64,000 nt of DNA from Plumapathes pennacea (lineage: Eukaryota > Cnidaria > Anthozoa > Antipatharia > Myriopathidae), in NCBI GenBank assembly GCA_964036295.1, contig OZ038470.1, forward strand, positions 10,817,078 through 10,881,077. The letters are read 5' to 3'. The notes beneath the pieces are model-generated. The model did not search any database. It was not told where the DNA came from and was given only the letters and a program-made list of their open reading frames with translations. Of this stretch, positions 54,601-61,261 are shown one piece after another. Both the position numbers and the translations under genes were made by a program. Within the stretch, counting starts at the first letter, position 1. Each line of letters starts with the position of its first letter.

Positions 54601-55010
54601 TTCAAAATGAGGCTTATATTGAAAGAAACTTTTTGCATCAAAATGAACATGAGAGTAAATTTAATTTTCAAAAGAATGGCCTATATATCTCCTTACTGTA
54701 AGATCATTTGAAAGGAAATAAAAAGAAATAAAAAAAAAAAAGAAATAAAAAGAAATAAAAAAGGAGTAAAGAAATAAATCCTGTTTGGCAACTGAACTAT
54801 TAGCCTGATCAGAGATGAATATGATTGAGATCTTGGATTCTCCCAACATTGATAAACCCAAGTGTCTTCTTGAATGTCTCAATATAGTTGAATCAATATT
54901 TTACTTACAAATCTACTGTCATCATCTTTCGTCTTGGCAGAACAGAACTGGCCACGCCCCTTAGCTAGTGGAGGTATTGTTCGGTGCAGCTTTCCTACTT
55001 GTGGGGACAT
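47271..55010 (-). CDS. Uncharacterised proline-rich protein with C-terminal charged helix (multi-exon)
   Basis: I do not recognise this protein. Minus-strand exons with GT-AG borders and matching phases: 54909-55010 (start MSPQVGKLHRTIPPLAKGRG; the exon continues as UTR to 55019), 54171-54242, 53356-53453, 52288-52492; then 50581-50733, 49807-50189, 48690-48941, 48001-48038, 47271-47393 (stop TAG). The first group joins in frame (DSRF-KRRPDPF, YPIK-HARPKP, TLAR-KSVYAS), as does the second (LKQ-EKVRP, SEQD-GTLPK, KRD-MEKERR, IQ-ALQMEG). The two groups do not join: 52288-52492 ends on a whole codon, while 50581-50733 is open only if two bases precede it, so an exon is probably missing between 50734 and 52287. 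The visible protein is about 475 residues: basic and proline-rich, a helical piece (LSDVEKEFIQAELAGLEEVY), a low-complexity Ala/Pro middle, an acidic Ser-rich part, and a C-terminal helix (EKKVKEFEELLEEHK). No signal peptide or membrane segment seen. Confidence 0.65.
47461..47482 (+). repeat. Poly-C tract
   Basis: About 20 C bases, with a G8-9 tract 24 bp further on (47506-47514), 70 bp upstream (in sense) of the last coding exon of the uncharacterised gene. Confidence 0.9.
48270..48310 (+). repeat. (TA)n microsatellite, left part
   Basis: About 20 TA units directly before the element at 48311-48579; TA units resume after it (48580-48592). Confidence 0.95.
48311..48579. mobile_element. MITE with ~25-bp TIRs inserted in a TA microsatellite
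   Basis: Left ACAGTCAATCCCGAAAAGGT, TGTCCAG; right CTGGACAACCTTTTTGGGAT, TGACTGT. Flanked on both sides by TA repeats, fitting the TA target preference of Tc1/mariner-type transposases. About 269 bp with no open frame. It lies in the intron between coding exons 48690-48941 and 48001-48038. Confidence 0.85.
48592..48626 (+). repeat. (GA)n microsatellite
   Basis: About 17 GA units continuous with the TA run on its left. Confidence 0.95.
49325..49400 (-). repeat. Inverted copy of the ~90-bp CTCAAATGAAA-family repeat
   Basis: ACAGTTCAGGAGTTGGAAAT, GAACACTGCTGTGATAATGT, ACTCATTTAGAATTTTCATT. It is interrupted or bounded by the SINE at 49444. Confidence 0.55.
49444..49706 (+). mobile_element. tRNA-Ser-derived SINE
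   Basis: The head GGCAGTGTGGCTGAGTGGTT, AGGGCGCCGGACTTGAAATC, CGGAGGTCCCAGGTTCAAGT carries an A box (TGGCTGAGTGG), an anticodon stem-loop CCGGA-CTTGAAA-TCCGG with anticodon TGA (Ser), and a B box (GGTTCAAGTCC). The expected long variable arm of a real tRNA-Ser is missing and the acceptor stem does not pair well. An unrelated body and an ATTTATTTATTTTATTT tail follow. This is therefore a SINE, not a tRNA gene. It lies in an intron of the uncharacterised gene. Confidence 0.85.
51028..51315 (+). repeat. 78-bp tandem repeat, 3.7 copies
   Basis: TTCTGTTCTTGTGACCAGGA starts at 51028, 51106, 51184 and 51262, an exact 78-bp period; ATGCACAAACAAGTTCAACT closes each unit. The plus frame reads FCSCDQDITDCTASLCYPET, but a stop arises in the third unit and there is no gene context, so I do not call it coding. 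Confidence 0.95.
51351..51520 (+). mobile_element. MITE family A copy
   Basis: CCCTTTCACTCCCAAGAGTT ... TTTGAGCTTGGGAGTGAAAG, GGT. Both termini are intact. It abuts the next element at 51523. Confidence 0.85.
51523..51850. mobile_element. Full-length MITE of the GTCGAAA/CCAAT-rich family
   Basis: Left AGAGCGGTTTTCGGATGACT, GTCGAAAG; right TTTCGACAGTCATCCGAAAA, CGACTCT. It has an internal ACCAAAACCAAAACCAAAAC run and several GATTGG/CCAATC motifs. Reference copy for 4525, 7911, 21184 and 32585. Confidence 0.85.
52650..53080 (+). repeat. CGTGTCTCCGT minisatellite
   Basis: Units of about 22 bp (GTCTGCATGCGCGTGTCTCC, GTTCGTCTGCGTTCTCC), degenerate, for about 430 bp. Cys/Arg/Ser-rich open frames on both strands are repeat by-products. 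It fills much of the intron between exons 53356-53453 and 52288-52492. Confidence 0.9.
54490..54720. mobile_element. Decayed MITE family A copy with a nested element
   Basis: TTAACCCTTTCACTCTGGAC starts a family A end. At 54571, GCCATTTCAAAGATGCCTGA and GCCTGTTGTTTCAAAATGAG match the terminus of the 34578-34715 element, so a second element seems to sit inside. Confidence 0.5.
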
Positions 55011-55922
55011 GTCGTCCTGCTGAAAAAAAAAAGTGAACACTCCATTACTGGTAAGTTCAGCTCCTTTTGATTAGAGCTGCTTATTGCTGTGAAATCAATT
55101 TGGACAGAGAAAATGGCAGTAAGAAGTTTGAAATTCCTTAAGACGTACCAGGCCAACAAAAACTCCACCATGCATACTGTACGCATTTCTGGACAATGTC
55201 TGGGCCACAAGTCCCTTAGGTGGGAAGCCATTAGCAAACTGAACATGCCTTCGGCGCACTTCCCTCTCAGTATTGTCCCACATTATCCAACATCAGTTGA
55301 AAAGTTTCCACAAAAGACACATGTGGTACAACTCATCAGCTTGGTAGAGTGCAACTGAAGAACATTATGGCAATTTACTAGGAAATAGGATACGCAAAAG
55401 TTAGAAAATACTAAAATATATCAGCTGCTATTAAAACACAAAACTACTGGCACTCCAGTTCTACAACTTTAGCTTTGTACACACATAAGGAACAGATTAA
55501 AACGGAAGGTAGCTCCTTTCTTCGTTTACATAGAGTTGGTGTCTATATTTGTCTAAAATGGTAATAACATGAAATTTGTCTTATTATTTGCCACTGAAAG
55601 ACGGCAACATCACCCGGTACCTCGAAATTCGACACAGCCGATTTTGTTAATCGTCTTAACATTTTCGTAAAAAGCTTATTGAAGGCCAAAATATCAAGTT
55701 CTTTTAAAGCTCACCTTACTGGAACTTGTGGTCACGGCAAATTAATCTTTTTGAGAATCTGAATATTGTTTATACCGCAACAACCTAAATTACCACAACA
55801 TGCGTATATGTAGATCAAGCTGTTGCCGGACACAAACTTGACGAAAACAAGCCAGTGTTCAAGGCACAAAACAAGTATACGACAGCCATTGAAGTGAACG
55901 AGAAATGCAAATATGAACTTAC

Positions 55923-56267
55923 CGTTTTAGCATGCACAGCCCTTGGCAACAAGCTATTAAGACGATCTATTCACACGTTCGAATCAGTTTTGTAAACATT
56001 TAAGAAAATTACAAACAAGTATACCACCGAGGATATGGCTACTGCAACGAAAATAAGCAGTATCCTTCAGTAAACCAACAGAAAAATTAAGGAAATTCCA
56101 CTTGAAGTTTGTGTCGACGAAGCGGCGCAAATTCACCTCGTGACGTCACAAATTCATTGAGCCCGCGAGAGCTAACATTATATTTTCCTGTACACAAAGT
56201 ACATGAGGTCGCAGCATGTGGGGTTGAAAGTTTGTGCACGACGTTTTTACTCCGTTTCACTGCAACA
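55923..56267. promoter_or_regulatory. Head-to-head promoter region (uncharacterised gene / PARN)
   Basis: A minus-strand donor (CTAAAACG|GTAAGTTC) at 55921-55922 suggests a non-coding first exon of the uncharacterised gene starting near 55990-56060. The PARN-like ATG is at 56268 on the plus strand. The two 5' ends therefore lie within about 300 bp. GTGACGTCAC (CRE-like) is at about 56140. Shared regulation is inferred from layout only. Confidence 0.5.
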
Positions 56268-58070
56268 ATGGAGGTGGTACGTTCAAATTTCCTGCAGACC
56301 ATCCCGATTATTGCAGAAGCGATTGAAAATGCTTCCTTCCTTGCCATGGATGGAGAGTTTTCGGGTCTGAACACTCAATGGAAACTTGAAAATTCTATGG
56401 ATACTCCTCAGGAGCGCTATGCCAAGGTGCGCAAAAGCTGCAAAGATTTCATCTTGATTCAGTTTGGACTTTGCGCATTTTCTTGGGATAGTAAGGCAGA
56501 GCAGTATGTGGCCAAGCCATTCAACTTCTACATATTCCCGCGAATGTACAACAGACAATGCCCGGACGTTCGTTTTCTCTGTCAAAGTTCAAGCATTGAT
56601 TTTCTCCTCCAGCATAATTTTGATTTTAACAAGCTTTTCCGGGAGGGAATTTCGTATTTGCGTCCATACGATGAACAGAAACTCCAAGACTACTTTGAGA
56701 CTAGGAGCGGCGGCCATGATGGGTCTTTCAACTCATTTGCACTTACGTCGCCCGAAACAACAACTTCCGCCTCCTCATCCTCCTCCGCTAAGACACCAGT
56801 TACCATTCCCCCTGAACACAGGGACTTTGTGGAGAAAGAATGCGACAAGATTGAAGCAATGCTCGCGGATCCGGAAGGATTATCGACAAGTCTTTCCCCG
56901 TGCAACGGCTACGTGCGAAAGCTGATTTACCAGAGTGCAAAGCAGCGATTTAAGTCCGGGATCCACATGGAGTCAATGACAAACGAGACGAAACAGCGTG
57001 TCATCATGGTAACCAAAGTTGATGATGCCAAGAAGAAGACCTTGGAGGAGGAGAAGCAGGCGAAAGATAAGGAAGTCCTTGAAAATGCTGTTGGGTTTTC
57101 AAAAGTTGTGAAGCTGATCTCCCAATCGGGCAAAGTTCTTGTTGGACATAACGTTCTCCTTGACCTCATGCATTCTATCGATCAGTTTATTTGCCCACTT
57201 CCTGAAGAGCTGGATGAATTTGAAGCAACGGTCCATGCTGTGTTTCCAAGAATTGTGGATACCAAAGTTATGGGGACTACCCAACCATTCCGAGATCACA
57301 TTCCTTCAACAATACTTGGGGACCTGGTCAAACATCTTACAGTGCCTCCATTCAAGAAAGCCAACGTCTGTTTTGATGCAGCCTTTACAGAGTATGAAAG
57401 CAATGAGGAGAAGGCCCACGAAGCAGCCTATGATGCTTACATGACCGGGCTTTCCTTCATCTCAATGATAAACTACTTGGGTAGTTTCCAAGACCCGCCC
57501 AAGAATGTTGTTAACCCAGAATCTGCACTGGTCACTCCTTTCCTGAACAAAATCTTCGTGATGCGGATGGAAGACATTCCGTATTTGAATCTAAATGGCC
57601 CAGAGCTAAAACCCTCACGAAACCATGTGTTTCATCTGACGTTCCCAAGCAACTGGAAGTACAGTGACATACTCAACCTCTTCAATCCATTTGGCTTCGT
57701 TTACGTGGCTTGGATCGACCAGACATCAGCCTTTGTGTCTCTGGCAAAGAGAGATGGCGCAAGCAAGGTGTTGAAAACTCTGGATGATGAAAATGAGTGT
57801 TACACTGTCATGTCATATACAGAGTACAGACGGCAGATGTATGGTGAAGAGGAGGCTGTGGAAGAGAAGAGAGGAAAGAAGCGAGAACGCGACGACGATC
57901 ATCTTAATCAGAGGACATCTTCTCCCAAGGTGGAAACCAAAAGGAAAGACACTAAGGCAGACACAAGTGAAGAACTGGAAGATGGAGAAATCAGAGAATC
58001 ATCCCCAGAACCGGAGAGAAAGAGATTGAAGTCAGGGGAACAAATGTTTGATGAACCCCAGGATTGGTGA
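56268..58070 (+). CDS. PARN: Poly(A)-specific ribonuclease (PARN-like), intronless
   Basis: 3'-exoribonuclease that shortens poly(A) tails of mRNA and matures small RNAs. One exon of 600 residues; human PARN is 639 and split into many exons. The start MEVVRSNFLQ is the family N-terminus; an in-frame ATG at 56109 would add 53 residues without family match. The DEDDh catalytic set is complete: D28 and E30 in FLAMDGEFSGL, D299 in GHNVLLDLMH, H384 and D389 in HEAAYDAYMTGL. An R3H-type segment lies near 185-240 (FVEKECDKIEAMLADPEGLS) and the RRM near 450-510 (NHVFHLTFPSNWKYSDILNL). The C-terminus is charged with KKRERDDD and KRKDTK, likely nuclear localisation. The frame is open and intact throughout. 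The lack of introns is odd here, because every neighbouring gene is intron-rich. Confidence 0.96.
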   Translation: MEVVRSNFLQTIPIIAEAIENASFLAMDGEFSGLNTQWKLENSMDTPQERYAKVRKSCKDFILIQFGLCAFSWDSKAEQYVAKPFNFYIFPRMYNRQCPDVRFLCQSSSIDFLLQHNFDFNKLFREGISYLRPYDEQKLQDYFETRSGGHDGSFNSFALTSPETTTSASSSSSAKTPVTIPPEHRDFVEKECDKIEAMLADPEGLSTSLSPCNGYVRKLIYQSAKQRFKSGIHMESMTNETKQRVIMVTKVDDAKKKTLEEEKQAKDKEVLENAVGFSKVVKLISQSGKVLVGHNVLLDLMHSIDQFICPLPEELDEFEATVHAVFPRIVDTKVMGTTQPFRDHIPSTILGDLVKHLTVPPFKKANVCFDAAFTEYESNEEKAHEAAYDAYMTGLSFISMINYLGSFQDPPKNVVNPESALVTPFLNKIFVMRMEDIPYLNLNGPELKPSRNHVFHLTFPSNWKYSDILNLFNPFGFVYVAWIDQTSAFVSLAKRDGASKVLKTLDDENECYTVMSYTEYRRQMYGEEEAVEEKRGKKRERDDDHLNQRTSSPKVETKRKDTKADTSEELEDGEIRESSPEPERKRLKSGEQMFDEPQDW

Positions 58071-58697
58071 AACAAAAACTGTTTCAAGTATGCATTGGAC
58101 AAATCCACTTTGGGATCCCTTCCTGGATATTGGCTATTTTATTATTACTTTTGTAGAAGTAAAGAACTATGATAGTTAGAATATTGTGCTTAGGACTACA
58201 TGCTACATCTTTGTCCATATTTAGATATGTTGTAGCTCTGGAGTTAAGTATAAAAGCTTTGAGCTTCAAAAAGATGTGGTTAGAAAGTGAGAGTGATACT
58301 TTTTTTTACCATTCAATACTAAAATTGAATCCATGGTCCTGTGTGAATTTTGTACATGTAAGTAAATTATGGATTGAACTCTCCTTAGTTGCAGTATTGG
58401 ATGCAATTTCAAAGGGTAAGGTGAAAGTGAACTGCTTGTAAACTATTGCTTTCATTTTTGTATTTGCTTCTCTTTTTGATTAGTCCAAACAAGTCTGATT
58501 TATGATCTTCTTAATATGCAAGCAAGCAACAATGACCTTTTTTTTACATGCTGATTGGTATAATATAGTAAAATGAATCACAAAGTACTTTGGTTTCTGG
58601 ATGGATGCATTTTTTCCTACTTCTTTTGTCATTTATGCACTGTGATTAGTTAGGTTGTGGTTACCAAGACTTTGTCACCTGCTCTATTAGTACATCA

Positions 58698-58938
58698 GGG
58701 CCCGGTTTTTTGAAAGCCGATTAAGCTAATCCAAGATTAACGAAATTCTTTCTCTCAACCCCTCTGCCAATAAACTGCAGAGTATTTTTCGAAGATGGAT
58801 TAATAAGCTTATTCCAGCTTAAAAACGCATAAAGGAAGTTGCTGTGCACGAAACCTTCACATTTGCAGGCATATAAATGACATGAAAGTTTAGATCTAAT
58901 CCAGGATTAGCCTAATCGTGCTTTGAAAAACCGGGCCC
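58698..58938 (+). mobile_element. MITE family B copy
   Basis: GGGCCCGGTTTTTTGAAAGC ... CGTGCTTTGAAAAACCGGGC-CC. Same orientation and length as 37043-37282. Confidence 0.9.
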
Positions 58939-59024
58939 AGTTCTATCCCAGTCCAAGCTGAGACTGTCATATAGCAAAATAATTCTCCCAATCATGAGGG
59001 CCTAGATGGGGGGGAGGGGGGAGG

Positions 59025-59245
59025 GAGGGTCTGCATAACACTTAACAGTAAAAAAATTCAGGCCCATAACACCTAACAGTAAACCCCATTTAGGCCCTCT
59101 TGTCTTGTTTCATTTTATATATGGTCTTGTAACACTTAACTGTATTTTTTATAAACATTAATTTTACTTAACATTAATTTTCCTTTTTTTTTTTTTTTTT
59201 TTTGGCTTCATGACACTTAACAGTAAACCACATCTGTAGGCCCTC
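59025..59245 (+). repeat. ACACTTAACAGTAAA degenerate repeat
   Basis: CATAACACTTAACAGTAAA, CATAACACCTAACAGTAAAC and CATGACACTTAACAGTAAAC recur with AGGCCCT between them. Interrupted by a poly-T run at 59184-59203. Confidence 0.75.
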
Positions 59246-59559
59246 AATCATCCAGTAACACAAATATGTGTAAGTGAAGTGGTAAAAAATGTACTGTTCA
59301 ATCATGTTTTTGTTTTAGCAATAAATGCTGATTTATTTAATAATCTGATGAAATACTAAACAGAAAGCTGAACATGAGCACTACCAGGTTTGCAGTGTGT
59401 CCTGGAGCACTTGAGTAAATATATATGGGAAGTTCTGAGCAGACTTAATAGGTCAAACTAGTCACCCCTTTACATACCTCTTGTAAAAATTGCCAGAAAA
59501 TGCCATGCACCAACTCTGCAATGCAACATTTTGTGGAATCCTCAATAAAGCCACAAGTT

Positions 59560-59865
59560 TTAAGCCCTGACCAAATGGTACTGCCAACTATGCAACTTGG
59601 CTCAAGTTGGCCATCATTTAGTCACCAAGTTGGCCCAAATTTGATCAAGCTCCAATTTTCAGCCAACTCAAGCCAAATTTTTCACCGTTTGGCCACCCAA
59701 AACCAGCTTGAGCCAACTCAAGCGAAGCCAACACATGGTGATTGCATCAGCTTTTATTGCATTTGGTTTCCTTGCAACTTACCATTTGACCACCCACACG
59801 CAAGTTCAGTGATTATGCAAAGTTGGTTTGACTCAGAAGTCTGCTTGGCTAGGGTTTTAGATCCC
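59560..59865. mobile_element. Element with CCCTGACCAAA / TTGGCTAGGG ends
   Basis: TTTTAAGCCCTGACCAAATG at the left and CTGCTTGGCTAGGGTTTTAG at the right resemble the inverted ends of 39930-40145. The interior repeats CCAACTCAAGCCAA. Confidence 0.5.
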
Positions 59866-60379
59866 AATGTGATTCACCAAGTATTATGGTATTATCCATG
59901 TTGTGTTATGAATTTACTTTCTGACAGACAAAAGTAGTAAGACAAAACTGCACAAATTGTCATCAGATTTATTGTAAGAAACTTGAAAAAAAAAAACTGC
60001 TTCAACAAGAAAGAGTGCTTCTGGACAGATGGTTTGCCATAATCAAAGTGATGCCCTATAAACCAACTTCAAATGTGACATGCATTCTTTCCTTGAATAT
60101 TGACAAGCTGGCAATGCAAATTCTCCCAACTAAAATACTTGAGTGCAGCAGTGAGAGTGAGAATTTTATTTGTAGTTTGATCAGCTTCTGAGCAAGTTAT
60201 GTAATCAATATACTGAATGACCAGTACACCCAAATGAGAGACTGAATGTGAAAATTGAAGTTGATCACTTCAAGGAGTTGAAGTAGTGAAACTTTTTAAT
60301 TTAATTTTTTTTTTTTACACAGTAAAATGAGATCAAATATGAGATTTTAGGGTGACATGGCATTCAGTTGAACTAATGT

Positions 60380-61181
60380 CTACGGGTCATCTTTCAGAAA
60401 GTCTGGCCAATTTATTGGACGTTTTCTTCCACTCGTAGCTTCCTCTTCCCCTTCTCCGGAAGTTTCTTCCATGGCTGACGATGATCCAGAATGAACTTGA
60501 GGAGTTAACACATTGCATGACAAAACAGGGGAAAGCTCCTGTATTCTTCGGGATATCTGCACATTTCTTGAGACTGTCTGGACACTGGAAAAAAACACAC
60601 ACACAGCATACGTTTGGCTGCAGGTGCAGGTGGCTGGCTCTCCCAGGTAAAAGGAGACCGGTGTGAGAGCAAACTACACCTTACTCCTCCCCTCCCACAT
60701 TAGCATGGTGAGATCTGCAGAGTAAACACCTCAGACACATTTCATTTCACTGCAAGCTACCACATCCCTCGTTCTCAGGCTCTATTGCGCTGTAGGGTTC
60801 TACTGGGGTCGGGTAAGGGAAAAAGCCTGGGAACTAGGACAGTCCTTCAAGCCATCCTTTTCAGCAAGGCTGAGTATTCTGCATTTAAATCCTCGGGTGC
60901 ATAATACGCGTTCTTTTCTACTTACAAATTGGTGCTTTTGTTTAGCAGCGACGGTTTTGCCGTTGCACTCTGGGCAGCAGCACATGTTGCTGTTCCACGA
61001 CAGTTCGCCAAAAGCCTCGACATTCTGCTAGCACTAGACTTATTTTCCTGCAAAGGACGTTTTAATGTCAGTGTGAAGCATTAGAAGTATTTCAAGCAGA
61101 AGATCGTCTCGTTACCTTCAGTGGATTCGACAGTCTTCGAAGACAACCTGTCGCAGAGAAACGCACACAACTTGCCGCCAT
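60380..61181 (-). CDS. Small uncharacterised protein, 130 residues, presequence-like N-terminus
   Basis: Three exons, 61116-61181, 60926-61047 and 60380-60584, join in frame (NPLK-ENKSS, STNF-VQTVS) with GTAACG and GTAAGT donors and GCAG/CCAG acceptors. I do not recognise the family. The first ~45 residues (MAASCVRFSATGCLRRLSNP, then RMSRLLANCRG) are rich in Arg, Ser and Ala and lack acidic residues up to E23, which suggests a mitochondrial targeting sequence. The middle is basic and polar, an acidic Glu-rich segment follows (EETSGEGEEEATSG), and the end is RKRPINWPDFLKDDP. The WPDFL tail may be a conserved motif. Its start codon is 80 bp from that of TMX1 on the other strand. Confidence 0.75.
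60772..60840. mobile_element. Diverged relative of the 61791-61880 palindrome
   Basis: GTTCTCAGGCTCTATTGCGC at the left, GGTAAGGGAAAAAGCCTGGG, AACTAGGAC at the right; same terminal words as the intact palindrome 1 kb away. In an intron of the small gene. Confidence 0.6.
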
Positions 61182-61261
61182 CTTGAATTTGTCACTGCAG
61201 TGCGCTTGCGTCGTTTGATAACCCGCTGAGCTGGACGATCGTGTTTCTCAAAAAGAACAAA
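61182..61261. promoter_or_regulatory. 80-bp bidirectional promoter / 5'UTR region
   Basis: Only 80 bp separate the start codons of the small gene (minus) and TMX1 (plus). Core promoters and 5'UTRs of both must overlap here or inside the first exons. The stretch is more GC-balanced than its surroundings and has no obvious TATA box. Confidence 0.6.

Larger units (their letters stand above)
58071..60379. other. Intergenic region with repeats; no gene seen
   Basis: The first part may be the PARN 3'UTR. The region holds MITE family B (58698-58938), a G-rich run (58999-59030), the ACACTTAACAGTAAA repeat (59025-59240), a GCCAACTCAAG-rich element (59560-59865) and a decayed family A copy (60105-60295). 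No supported exon. Confidence 0.6.

Noticed and set aside
56109-56267. N-terminal 53-residue extension of PARN
   Set aside because: In frame, but it does not resemble the family and overlaps the expected promoter/5'UTR; MEVVRSNFLQ at 56268 matches the known N-terminus, with the catalytic D28 and E30 in the expected places.
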